From the NCBI GenBank assembly GCA_945883335.1, contig CAMCXI010000001.1, forward strand, positions 186,001 through 250,000: a stretch of 64,000 nt of DNA. The letters are read 5' to 3'. Position 1 is the first letter of the stretch, and each line of letters opens with the position of its first letter. The notes under the pieces were generated by a model. The model saw nothing but the letters and a program-made list of their open reading frames with translations. It searched no databases and had not been told where the DNA came from. The position numbers and the translations under genes were made by a program. This DNA is from Candidatus Methylopumilus universalis (GTDB taxonomy: Bacteria; Pseudomonadota; Gammaproteobacteria; Burkholderiales; Methylophilaceae). Of this stretch, positions 28,694-36,706 are shown piece by piece.

Positions 28694-29731
28694 CTATTGC
28701 GGTTTTTGTAATTCCGCTAAATCCCAGCGTGGGCGCACAGTAAAGCTGTGATTTAGCTTATTTTCTTCAAGCGCTTTCAATCTCTGCGCGCCTGCAAATG
28801 CGATCATCGCGCCGTTGTCGGTGCAGAACTCCAAACGCGGATAGTGGACGTGGCAAAGTTTACGCTTGGTAGCAAAGTTAAGTTGTTCACGCAATCGTTT
28901 ATTCGCGCCAACGCCTCCAGACACAATCAAATTATCCAGCCCTGTTTCTCGTAACGCTGACATGCATTTAGTCGTCAAAATTTCTGTGACAGCTTCCTGG
29001 AACTCATAAGCGATATCTGCTTTAGTTTGCAAATCACTGTCGGTTTCATTGGCTAGCGCTTGATTTGCTAATGTAAGCACCGCAGTTTTTAAGCCGCTAA
29101 AGCTAAAATTGAGGTCGCCACTATTGAGCATTGGGCGTGGTAATTTGAATCGCCCTTTTTTGCCTTGGTTTGCTACTTTTGATACAGCTGGACCGCCTGG
29201 ATATCCAAGGCCAAGTAGTTTTGCAGTTTTATCAAAAGCTTCGCCCGCGGCGTCATCAAGGGTATCGCCTAGCAGTTCGTATTCGCCAATATCCGTGACT
29301 TTCATCAACTGTGTGTGGCCACCAGAAACAAGCAAGGCAACAAATGGGAATTGTGGTGGGTTTTCTTCGAGTAAAGGCGCAAGTAAGTGGCCCTCTAGAT
29401 GGTGTACGCCTATAGTCGGCACATTAAGTGTGAAAGCTAAAGACTCTGCGATACAAGTGCCTACTAACAAGGCACCAGAAAGCCCTGGGCCTTGTGTGTA
29501 AGCGATGCCATCAATGTCTGATAGTGCTAGCTTTGCATCGTTTAGTACTTTTTGAATGAGTGGTAAGGTGCGTCTAATATGGTCGCGAGAGGCAAGCTCT
29601 GGCACCACGCCACCGTATTCTGAGTGCATTTCAATTTGTGAATGGAGCGCATGGGCAAGCAATCCGCGCTCGGTATCGTAAAGTGCGAGACCAGTTTCAT
29701 CGCAAGAAGATTCAATTCCTAAAACAAGCAT
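28694..29731 (-). CDS. tsaD: tRNA N6-adenosine threonylcarbamoyltransferase TsaD
   Basis: This 345-residue protein forms t6A37 on tRNAs with TsaB and TsaE. It has the ASKHA fold with [11 protein letters not shown] at the start, the metal-binding HHLEGH at residues 110-115, [10 protein letters not shown] and [11 protein letters not shown]. It is convergent with plsY (8-bp gap) and divergent from rpsU, as in many proteobacteria. Confidence 0.97.
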   Translation of the reverse strand: MLVLGIESSCDETGLALYDTERGLLAHALHSQIEMHSEYGGVVPELASRDHIRRTLPLIQKVLNDAKLALSDIDGIAYTQGPGLSGALLVGTCIAESLAFTLNVPTIGVHHLEGHLLAPLLEENPPQFPFVALLVSGGHTQLMKVTDIGEYELLGDTLDDAAGEAFDKTAKLLGLGYPGGPAVSKVANQGKKGRFKLPRPMLNSGDLNFSFSGLKTAVLTLANQALANETDSDLQTKADIAYEFQEAVTEILTTKCMSALRETGLDNLIVSGGVGANKRLREQLNFATKRKLCHVHYPRLEFCTDNGAMIAFAGAQRLKALEENKLNHSFTVRPRWDLAELQKPQ

Positions 29732-29777
29732 ATTTGAGCGTTATCTGAATGGTGATGCGTTTTTGGACGCAAAGTGT

Positions 29778-29806
29778 TTGATAAATTGTGGTTTAACCGT
29801 TAGAAT
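29778..29806 (+). promoter_or_regulatory. Sigma-70 promoter of the rpsU operon
   Basis: TTGATA (29778-29783) and TAGAAT (29801-29806) are separated by exactly 17 bp, about 50 bp before rpsU. Confidence 0.7.
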
Positions 29807-29855
29807 AACAAACTTTTCCGCAATTTCGACCAAAAATTTAAGTAGAGAGAGTTCT

Positions 29856-30068
29856 ATGTCTAGTGTACGTGTAAAAGAGAATGAGCCGTTTGACGTTGCG
29901 CTTCGTCGCTTCAAACGCATTATTGAGAAAACTGGTTTGTTGACAGATTTGCGTGCTCGCGAATTCTACGAAAAACCAACATGGGAACGTAAACGCAAAG
30001 CTGCGGCTGCTGTTAAACGTCACTACCGTCGTATTCGTAACCAAACTTTGGCACCAAAACTTTACTAA
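29856..30068 (+). CDS. rpsU: 30S ribosomal protein S21
   Basis: This 70-residue basic protein has [30 protein letters not shown] and the ending LAPKLY. ATG 29856 gives the correct S21 start; the frame is open further upstream but that part lies over the promoter. It leads rpsU-yqeY-dnaG-rpoD, the macromolecular synthesis operon. Confidence 0.97.
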   Translation: MSSVRVKENEPFDVALRRFKRIIEKTGLLTDLRAREFYEKPTWERKRKAAAAVKRHYRRIRNQTLAPKLY

Positions 30069-30133
30069 TATCTTTTAGTATTTGTTTGTTGTTGTAAGTT
30101 TGTTGTTAGTTAATTAAGAATTTCGAGGTTGTT

Positions 30134-30580
30134 GTGTCATTAAAAGCGCGTATCACCGAAGACATGAAAAATGCAATGCGCGCTAAAGATAGTGGGCGTT
30201 TAGGTGCTATTCGTTTATTGCAATCAGCGATCAAGCAACGCGAAGTCGATGAGCGTATTGAGCTTGACGATATGCAAGTGATCGAAGCGATCGAAAAGAT
30301 GCTCAAACAACGTCGTGATTCAATTTCTCAATACGAAGCTGCCAATCGTCATGATTTAGCTGATATTGAGAAGTTTGAAGTGACCGTGTTGCAAGAATAC
30401 TTGCCACAAGCGTTAACCGATGATGAAGTTAGCGCAATCTTAGAGCAAGTCATTGCTGAAACTGGCGCTGCTGGTATCAAGGACATGAGTAAAGTGATGG
30501 CGGCAGTTAAACCGCTGGTCGTTGGGCGTGCTGATATGGGGAAAATATCGGGCTTGATTAAAATAAGACTCAGCGCATAA
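30134..30580 (+). CDS. GatB/YqeY domain protein
   Basis: This 148-residue protein starts with GTG. Blocks SLKARITEDMKNAMRAKD, RLGAIRLLQSAIKQREVDE and the C-terminal DMGKISGLIKIRLS match YqeY, a free-standing relative of the GatB tail domain with probable tRNA-binding. It commonly sits between rpsU and dnaG. Function in bacteria is not settled. Confidence 0.92.
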   Translation: MSLKARITEDMKNAMRAKDSGRLGAIRLLQSAIKQREVDERIELDDMQVIEAIEKMLKQRRDSISQYEAANRHDLADIEKFEVTVLQEYLPQALTDDEVSAILEQVIAETGAAGIKDMSKVMAAVKPLVVGRADMGKISGLIKIRLSA

Positions 30581-30611
30581 TTTCACAGTAGTTAAAGTAA
30601 GTTAAAAAATG

Positions 30612-30638
30612 AAAAAAGGAGCGATGAGCTCCTTTTTT
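30612..30638. terminator. Bidirectional terminator-like hairpin between yqeY and dnaG
   Basis: AAAAAAGGAGC and GCTCCTTTTTT pair around GATGA. This may partly separate rpsU-yqeY from dnaG, as the internal terminators of this operon do in E. coli. Confidence 0.75.
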
Positions 30639-30727
30639 GTTTTGTTTGGCAATGCGTTATGATGTTTTGTGCGGTGAAATTTACAAGCGGTAACTCTCAA
30701 TGATTTTGATACGATAAGCCTAAGAAT

Positions 30728-32467
30728 ATGATTCCAGAAAGCTTTATCCAAGAACTCATTAATCGCGTGGATATTTATGACGTGATTAATAAAAGTGTTC
30801 CTCTCAAAAAAGCGGGGGCGAATTACTCTGCTTGCTGCCCTTTCCATAATGAAAAATCCCCCTCTTTTACAGTAAGCCCCACTAAGCAGTTTTATCACTG
30901 CTTTGGTTGTGGTGCGCATGGCACCTCCATTGGCTTTTTGATGGAGTACCAAGGATTGAGCTTTGTTGAGGCCGTTCAAGAGCTCGCCAAAATTGCGGGC
31001 ATGATTGTTCCGCAAGAAACCCGGGATATTGATAAGCCACAACAAAAGATCATTCCGGGCATGCAAGAAGCGCTTCAAACAGCGCTTAATTACTATCGTG
31101 CCGAATTAAAAAAATCACCCCGCGCGATAGAATATTTGAAAGGCCGTGGCTTGAGTGGTCAGGTCGCCGCGAATTTTCAAATGGGTTATGCGCCCGCGGG
31201 TTGGCAAAACTTACAGTCCGTATTCCCTCAATATGAGAGCGAAGTGCTTGAGACGATTGGGCTTGTGGTGAAAAATGAGCAGGGTAAACGTTACGACCGT
31301 TTCCGTGACCGCATTATGTTTCCCATTCACGACCAAAAAGGTCAAGTCATTGGCTTTGGCGGTCGAGTAATCAATCCGGAAGATACGCCTAAATATTACA
31401 ACTCACCTGAAACGCCCTTGTTCCAAAAAGGACATGAGTTGTATGCTTTGTTTATGGCGCGTCGCGCCATGCGTGATTCAGGCAGAGCCTTAGTCGTTGA
31501 AGGCTATATGGATGTGGTGGCATTAGCCCAATATGGGATTGAATATGCAGTAGCATCGTTAGGAACAGCGACTACGCCATTTCATATTGCTAAGTTAATG
31601 CGTCAGACAGATGAGATTGTATTTTGCTTTGATGGTGATAATGCAGGTCTAAAAGCGGCATGGCGTGCAGCGATGAACGCATTACCAGCGCTGAAGGATG
31701 GCTTGAAGCTTAGTTTCTTATTTCTGCCTTCAGAGCATGACCCAGATAGTTTTGTACGCGAGTTCGGCAAAGAAGCCTTTGAGGCCAAAATGAAAACGGC
31801 CTTGCCACTTTCGCAATACATTATTCAGTATTTGAGTGCAGACAATCCGTTGCAATCCCAAGAGGACAAAGTCCGCTTTTTAAATGACGCTGAACCGATT
31901 TTGCAGCAAATTCAAGCGCCACGCTCGCGCTTGTTTTTGAGTAAGCGAGTCGCTGAACTTGCCGGTGTCTCGCAGGATGAAATGCAAAGCATGCTGAACT
32001 TGCCAAGTATCCAGCGTCAGCCACATGCGCGTCCAAAACAAACCCGAACGCTAGTTTCTATCCAGCGTCGATTTTTACTCATGATGTTAATGCGGCCTGA
32101 CTTGGTCATGGCGCAAGATTCTTCATTAGTAAAAGGCGATACAGAAGAAGATAAGATGTTGCGTGCAGGAATTGATGCGGCAATGCTTTATCCAAACTCT
32201 AAGCCAGCCGCAATCTTGCATCATATGCAGGACAGAGTTGATGCAAAGGTTATGCGTGAGGTTGAGCGAGAATTGCAATTGTTAGACGAAAGTCTGGATA
32301 TTGCTCTTGAAATGAGCGGTGCGAGGTCGCAACTAATAGAAGCATCCCAGCAACGCGACCACGCGCATTTGTTCGATAAGATAAAAGAGAAAAGTTTAAG
32401 CGAGCTTACTGAGGAAGAAAAAGCACTGCTTAAGGGCTTCAGTAATTCACAGAAAAATAGCATGTAG
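30728..32467 (+). CDS. dnaG: DNA primase DnaG
   Basis: This 579-residue protein makes RNA primers for replication. The N-terminal CHC2 zinc site is in CCPFHNEKSPSF and FYHCFGCGAHG. The Toprim core shows ALVVEGYMDVVAL with catalytic acids, and FCFDGDNAG. A C-terminal helical domain would bind DnaB helicase. Length is normal. It is 61 bp before rpoD. Confidence 0.97.
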   Translation: MIPESFIQELINRVDIYDVINKSVPLKKAGANYSACCPFHNEKSPSFTVSPTKQFYHCFGCGAHGTSIGFLMEYQGLSFVEAVQELAKIAGMIVPQETRDIDKPQQKIIPGMQEALQTALNYYRAELKKSPRAIEYLKGRGLSGQVAANFQMGYAPAGWQNLQSVFPQYESEVLETIGLVVKNEQGKRYDRFRDRIMFPIHDQKGQVIGFGGRVINPEDTPKYYNSPETPLFQKGHELYALFMARRAMRDSGRALVVEGYMDVVALAQYGIEYAVASLGTATTPFHIAKLMRQTDEIVFCFDGDNAGLKAAWRAAMNALPALKDGLKLSFLFLPSEHDPDSFVREFGKEAFEAKMKTALPLSQYIIQYLSADNPLQSQEDKVRFLNDAEPILQQIQAPRSRLFLSKRVAELAGVSQDEMQSMLNLPSIQRQPHARPKQTRTLVSIQRRFLLMMLMRPDLVMAQDSSLVKGDTEEDKMLRAGIDAAMLYPNSKPAAILHHMQDRVDAKVMREVERELQLLDESLDIALEMSGARSQLIEASQQRDHAHLFDKIKEKSLSELTEEEKALLKGFSNSQKNSM

Positions 32468-32528
32468 TTTTGAGGTATAATATTTGGTTTTCCATCACCA
32501 GTTCATGGTTATAGGATAGAGGTTACGC

Positions 32529-34430
32529 ATGGCAAAAGATAAAGATCAGCAAAACGAACAAAACATGGATAAAAACGAAGATCAAGCGGTTGATGGGCGC
32601 ACGCGTCTTAAATTACTGATTGTGCTTGGTAAGGAGCGCGGCTACCTTACTTACGCCGAAATCAATGACCATTTACCAGATGATTTTCAAGATTCTGAGC
32701 AAATAGACGGCATCATTGGCATGATCAATGACATGGGCATTCAGGTCTATGAAGAGGCGCCTGATGCTGAAGTGTTATTGATGTCAGATGCGCCAGCCGC
32801 CGTTGCTGATGAAGATGCGGTTGAAGAAGCTGAACAAGCTTTAGCGACGGTAGATTCTGAGTTCGGTCGTACGACAGACCCAGTGCGTATGTATATGCGT
32901 GAAATGGGCACAGTTGATTTGCTGACGCGCGAAGGCGAAATTGAAATTGCTAAGCGGATTGAAGATGGCTTAAAACACATGGTGCAAGCGATTGCTGCTT
33001 GCCCTACAACGATTGCTGAATTGTTAGCAATGGTTGATAAAGTTGAAGCAGATGAACTGAGCGTTGATGACTTAGTGGATGGCTTGATCGATTCAGATGT
33101 TGGCATGGATAACGTAATGCCTGTCACCAGCGATGAAGAGGAAGAGCCTGAGATTGAAGAAGAGGACGATGACGGCGCAAAAGCGGCTGCGATCTCTGCT
33201 GAAGTCTTAGCTAAGCTTAAAGAGGAAGTATTGGTTCGATTCGCCGTTATCCGTGAATCAAACAAAAAAATGACGGTGATTCTTGAAAGCAAAGGCTCTC
33301 AAGATCCTGAATATCAAGCCCTACAAGCGGCCATTCTGGAAGAGCTGACTGTTTTCCGTTTTTCAGCAAAACAAGTTGAAGGTCTTTGCGGTCAAGTGCG
33401 TGATATGGTGGAAAGAGTCCGCGGTCACGAACGTAAAATTATGGAATTCTGTGTTGATAAATCAGGCATGCCACGCACGCACTTTATCAAATCATTCCCA
33501 GGTAATGAGTGTGAGCTGACTTGGCTTGCTGGTGAATTGGCGGTTGATAAGCCATATGTTGAAAAACTAGAGCGCTTCAAACACTCTATCGTGGATCAAC
33601 AACAACGCCTGCTCGATTTACAAGCCGACGTTGGTTTGCCAATCAAAGAACTAAAAGACATCAACAAGCAAATGACCACAGGCGAAGCCCGTGCTCGTCG
33701 TGCTAAACGTGAGATGATTGAAGCGAACTTGCGTTTGGTGATTTCGATTGCTAAAAAATACACCAACCGTGGTTTGCAATTCCTGGACTTGATTCAAGAA
33801 GGCAATATCGGCTTGATGAAAGCGGTTGATAAATTTGAATATCGCCGCGGTTATAAGTTCTCGACCTATGCAACATGGTGGATTCGCCAAGCGATTACGC
33901 GTTCTATCGCTGACCAAGCGCGCACCATCCGTATTCCTGTGCATATGATTGAAACGATTAACAAGATGAATCGTATCAGCCGTCAAATTTTACAAGAAAC
34001 AGGCTTGGAGCCAGATCCAGCAACGCTTGCTGAGAAAATGGAAATGCCAGAAGATAAGATTCGCAAGATTCTTAAAATCAGCAAAGAGCCAATTTCCATG
34101 GAAACGCCAATTGGTGATGATGATGACTCACATTTGGGTGACTTTATCGAAGACAACACAACGCTTGCGCCAGTAGATGCCGCGGTTTATGCAAGCTTGC
34201 GTGATGCAACGAGTGAAGTTTTGGAGTCACTCACCCCACGAGAAGCTAAAGTCTTGCGTATGCGTTTCGGTATTGAAATGAATACTGATCACACGCTAGA
34301 AGAAGTAGGTAAACAGTTTGATGTCACGCGTGAGCGTATCCGTCAAATCGAAGCGAAGGCGCTACGCAAATTGCGCCATCCAACTCGCTCAGAGCGGCTT
34401 CGTAGCTTCTTGGAAACTGGTCAAGACTAG
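32529..34430 (+). CDS. rpoD: RNA polymerase primary sigma factor RpoD
   Basis: This 633-residue housekeeping sigma factor has region 1.1 near residues 20-80, [16 protein letters not shown] (1.2), a long non-conserved region with an acidic run [14 protein letters not shown], then region 2 ([30 protein letters not shown]) and region 4 with [25 protein letters not shown] at 32476-32481 may be a promoter of its own. No terminator is visible before the tRNA-Ile locus, so read-through into it is likely. Confidence 0.98.
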   Translation: MAKDKDQQNEQNMDKNEDQAVDGRTRLKLLIVLGKERGYLTYAEINDHLPDDFQDSEQIDGIIGMINDMGIQVYEEAPDAEVLLMSDAPAAVADEDAVEEAEQALATVDSEFGRTTDPVRMYMREMGTVDLLTREGEIEIAKRIEDGLKHMVQAIAACPTTIAELLAMVDKVEADELSVDDLVDGLIDSDVGMDNVMPVTSDEEEEPEIEEEDDDGAKAAAISAEVLAKLKEEVLVRFAVIRESNKKMTVILESKGSQDPEYQALQAAILEELTVFRFSAKQVEGLCGQVRDMVERVRGHERKIMEFCVDKSGMPRTHFIKSFPGNECELTWLAGELAVDKPYVEKLERFKHSIVDQQQRLLDLQADVGLPIKELKDINKQMTTGEARARRAKREMIEANLRLVISIAKKYTNRGLQFLDLIQEGNIGLMKAVDKFEYRRGYKFSTYATWWIRQAITRSIADQARTIRIPVHMIETINKMNRISRQILQETGLEPDPATLAEKMEMPEDKIRKILKISKEPISMETPIGDDDDSHLGDFIEDNTTLAPVDAAVYASLRDATSEVLESLTPREAKVLRMRFGIEMNTDHTLEEVGKQFDVTRERIRQIEAKALRKLRHPTRSERLRSFLETGQD

Positions 34431-34449
34431 ACTTTCCTCTGTCCGTTTC

Positions 34450-34492
34450 GGCCCCTTAGCTCATGCTTGGTTAGAGCAGCGGACTCATAATC
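34450..34492 (+). pseudogene. Intronless 5' half of tRNA-Ile(CAU), truncated in the anticodon stem
   Basis: Forty bases (34450-34489) are identical to the start of the intact split tRNA gene at 34629. The copy begins exactly at tRNA base 1 and runs through acceptor strand, D arm, anticodon stem and CAT anticodon. It then reads AATC, as in spliced exon sequence, before diverging. No 3' half follows, so it cannot fold into a tRNA alone. The flanks of the two copies are unrelated. Whether it is a relic, an integration scar or a usable second 5' exon is open. Confidence 0.85.
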
Positions 34493-34545
34493 TATTCAAT
34501 AAGTTATGTATAGGTTATAAAATATTTATAAATCAGTGCTTTAGG

Positions 34546-34612
34546 TTTATAATGCGTAGCAAAAATTGCTTCTACAGTGCTTCTACACTTTCTGTCGTAG
34601 CAGCATTATAAA
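34546..34612. repeat. 10-bp inverted repeat in the spacer between the tRNA 5' half copy and the intact tRNA gene
   Basis: TTTATAATGC (34546-34555) and GCATTATAAA (34603-34612) are exact inverted repeats 47 bp apart. The left arm contains TATAAT, a possible -10 box for the tRNA. The inside has a direct repeat of GCTTCTAC (34568-34575, 34579-34586-like spacing). The rest of the 34493-34628 spacer is AT-rich with no gene. Confidence 0.6.
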
Positions 34613-34628
34613 AGTAAGTTAAGTTTAA

Positions 34629-34912
34629 GGCCCCTTAGCTCATGCTTGGTTAGAGCAGCGGACTCATATATAGATGTGCCATACGATAGGAAACTTTGTA
34701 TGGGATGGTGTCAAATTCGGTGAAACCTGACGGCAGTAAAATGCACAAGGCAATGCCGAGCGAAGCTTAGTGTGAAAGCACTTTGAACGTGTAGAGACTA
34801 GACGGCACCCACCTAAAGCGAAAGCCATGGTGAAGGCATAGTCCAGGGAGTGGTGAAAGCCACACAAACCAGAATCCGTTGGTGCTGTGTTCGACTCACA
34901 GAGGGGCCACCA
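34629..34912 (+). tRNA. tRNA-Ile(CAU) gene interrupted by a group I intron; 3' CCA encoded
   Basis: Exon 1 is 34629-34667 and exon 2 is 34873-34912. Spliced, they give a 79-base cloverleaf. The acceptor GGCCCCT pairs perfectly with AGGGGCC; the D stem is GCTC/GAGC; the anticodon stem GCGGA pairs with TCCGT; the loop is CTCATAA; the T stem is CTGTG/CACAG; and the end is ACCA. The CAT anticodon with this GGCCCCTTAGCTCA acceptor/D-arm matches the minor isoleucine tRNA, whose C34 is converted to lysidine by TilS to read AUA, rather than tRNA-Met. The intron lies directly after the anticodon. A strong terminator follows. Confidence 0.95.
34668..34872 (+). ncRNA. Self-splicing group I intron, Azoarcus-like (IC3 type), 205 nt
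   Basis: The intron begins after the CAT of the 5' exon and ends in the conserved terminal G at 34872. Near its start GTG (34676-34678) can serve as internal guide, pairing with CAT. Long blocks match my memory of the Azoarcus tRNA-Ile ribozyme: GGGATGGTGTCAAATTCGG (P3/P4 side), GAGACTAGACGGCACCCACC (P7/P3), GGCATAGTCCAGGGAGTGG (P8/P7/P9). P2 forms from CCATAC/GTATGG with a GAAA loop and P9 from GTGGTGAAAGCCAC, also with a GNRA loop. No homing endonuclease frame fits inside. Its length equals the 205 nt I recall for Azoarcus. Confidence 0.93.
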
Positions 34913-34915
34913 ATT

Positions 34916-34953
34916 AAAAAAGACCTAGAGGTAAAATCCTCTAGGTCTTTTTT
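34916..34953. terminator. Strong terminator after the tRNA-Ile gene
   Basis: AAAAAAGACCTAGAGG and CCTCTAGGTCTTTTTT form a long perfect stem with a TAAAAT loop. It can act in both directions, also ending the 34977-35450 gene. Confidence 0.93.
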
Positions 34954-34976
34954 ATTATCTCGGTAAATTCAGCCCT

Positions 34977-35450
34977 TTATAATGGCTTGAATACCATCCA
35001 ATAAATATTCACTAGCGGCAATAAAACCGCAATTGCGCCGAATATATTCCAGCGTTTGCTTAGTTTCCAATACTCATCTGGGATTGCTTTTCCCTGAGCA
35101 AAATTTCGAGCTAAGCGGGCTTGTTTTATTTGCGTTGGGATTAAAACAGTGATCCAAATAATCCCAGATGCGATGAAAAGAGAACGCCCCCATGTCAGCC
35201 ATTGAATGTCCCATGTGTTGGCCATAAAGCCGTAGGCCATTGAGTCGCCAGCAGTCACGGCCAATATTGCACCAGGCGCAGTAAATACTAAATCAGTCAG
35301 TATTACTTGTCGCTGGGCAAATGCAATCACGCTTGGATCTTTGGTTTTGTCCGCCATCAATTTCCACCATGCCGTGACGATGATGTTTCCCATCAGCAAT
35401 ATCACGCCAAGAATATGAAGAGATTTTAATAGTGGGTAGGTATTATCCAT
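34977..35450 (-). CDS. DUF2269-family integral membrane protein
   Basis: This 157-residue protein has four likely helices. The opening PLLKSLHILGVILLMGNIIV carries a membrane histidine; later come FTAPGAILAVTAG and WKLSKRWNIFGAIAVLLPL. These match DUF2269, whose function is unknown. It lies 24 bp after the AI-2E family gene on the same strand. Confidence 0.78.
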   Translation of the reverse strand: MDNTYPLLKSLHILGVILLMGNIIVTAWWKLMADKTKDPSVIAFAQRQVILTDLVFTAPGAILAVTAGDSMAYGFMANTWDIQWLTWGRSLFIASGIIWITVLIPTQIKQARLARNFAQGKAIPDEYWKLSKRWNIFGAIAVLLPLVNIYWMVFKPL

Positions 35451-35474
35451 TTTTGTGCTCTCTGGATTAAAAGA

Positions 35475-36551
35475 TTATGATTTGCGTTGCTGTGAATGCC
35501 TATCTGGGTGGGTTTCTAACCACGCTTGCCACACCGAAAATGCAATCGCCAGTATCACAGGGCCTAAGAACAGGCCAACAAATCCAAAGGCTGACAAGCC
35601 GCCAATGACGCCAAAAAAAGCCAACAGGAAAGGAATTTTTACGCTTTTTGCTAAAACAATGGGTCTGATGACATTATCAATCCAAGACACGACTAATGCC
35701 CCCCAGAGAAGTAGCTCTACCCCAGCTACCGTATTGCCAGTAAGTATTAGCCAAAGGCCAATACCGCCCCAAATAAATGGGGTCGCGAAGGGTAGCATAG
35801 AAAATAATGTGGTGACTGCCGCTAGCATAATAGGTGCGTCTAGCCCCACAATCCAGTAACCTATCCCAGCGAAGATGCCTTGTGCAATAGCAGTTAAAAC
35901 GATGCCGTAAACAACCCCTCGAGTTGCATCGCCAGCCGCTTCAAAGTAACTGCGTGCGCGCATCCCAAGTAATGATTCTAAAACTTGTTCGGATTGTGTC
36001 ACGAACTTTAATCCGCCTTTATAAGCGAAGAATAAAGCCAATAATGCAAAGCCCATGTCGGCAAGATTTCGACTGATGCCACCAATGATGCTGATCAACT
36101 TCTGATCTGCATTCATTAACAAAGTATGAATTTCGTTTTTAAATTCAGTTGGATTTGTTAATGCCTTTGAAAGCCATGTGTCGATATCATGACCAACGAT
36201 GGGTAGTTCGGCAATAAACTTGGGCAGTACAATTCCACCATTTGCGAGTTTGCTGGTAAAAACCGATGTGGCGATACTGAGTTCGCTTTTTAATACGAAG
36301 AATAACCACAACACAGGCACAATCAATGCTGTGGCCATTAAGACAGTCATGATCAGTGCAGCGATTGTATCTCGACGCCCTAGTTTATTGAATAGCCAAA
36401 TATAAGACGGCCAGCTTACATAAGCCAAAATACAAGCCCAAGCGATAGCAGTGAAAAATGGCGCAAGAACGACCCAACCACCAATGCAGATGCTGACCAC
36501 GAAAAGTGCGAATAAAATTTGTCTGACGGTATTGTGAGTGAGGTTTTGCAA
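35475..36551 (-). CDS. AI-2E family transporter (PerM-like)
   Basis: This 358-residue membrane protein has about eight helices arranged as in the AI-2E exporter superfamily. Marks are YVSWPSYIWLFNKLG, GGLKFVTQSEQVLESLLG, AIAQGIFAGIGYWIVGLDAP and the end GPVILAIAFSVWQAWLE. The substrate is not predictable; many members are Na+/H+ antiporters or unknown. Upstream 150 bp separate it from the divergent CDF gene. Confidence 0.87.
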   Translation of the reverse strand: MQNLTHNTVRQILFALFVVSICIGGWVVLAPFFTAIAWACILAYVSWPSYIWLFNKLGRRDTIAALIMTVLMATALIVPVLWLFFVLKSELSIATSVFTSKLANGGIVLPKFIAELPIVGHDIDTWLSKALTNPTEFKNEIHTLLMNADQKLISIIGGISRNLADMGFALLALFFAYKGGLKFVTQSEQVLESLLGMRARSYFEAAGDATRGVVYGIVLTAIAQGIFAGIGYWIVGLDAPIMLAAVTTLFSMLPFATPFIWGGIGLWLILTGNTVAGVELLLWGALVVSWIDNVIRPIVLAKSVKIPFLLAFFGVIGGLSAFGFVGLFLGPVILAIAFSVWQAWLETHPDRHSQQRKS

Positions 36552-36706
36552 GACGTTTCCCTAAGCTTTAATTGTGCGGCGATTAGCCAAACAAGCCGAA
36601 TTGTTTTTAGGAGTATAAATGATATAAAGTAATGCATGAATAATGACAGCGTTTCGTTATAGACTATCAGTATTATTTAATTCTTTCATCTTAAGGTAAT
36701 CTATTG

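Noticed and set aside
30602-31078. Minus-strand gene opposite the start of dnaG
   Set aside because: It reads across a terminator hairpin and the dnaG zinc domain, with no recognisable protein pattern.
34450-34492. A second complete tRNA gene
   Set aside because: Only the 5' half is present; the sequence after CATAATC cannot form the anticodon 3' strand, T arm or acceptor strand.
34318-34611. Small protein overlapping the end of rpoD and the tRNA fragment
   Set aside because: It is a frame-shifted reading of rpoD region 4 running through the tRNA half; no ribosome site.
34668-34872. An open frame or homing endonuclease inside the intron
   Set aside because: The only overlapping frame is on the minus strand (34664-34867) and covers the ribozyme core; it has no LAGLIDADG or HNH pattern and is a shadow of conserved RNA.
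34629-34912. tRNA-Met instead of tRNA-Ile for the CAT anticodon
   Set aside because: Acceptor GGCCCCT and the D arm match the minor isoleucine tRNA; initiator and elongator Met tRNAs differ there.
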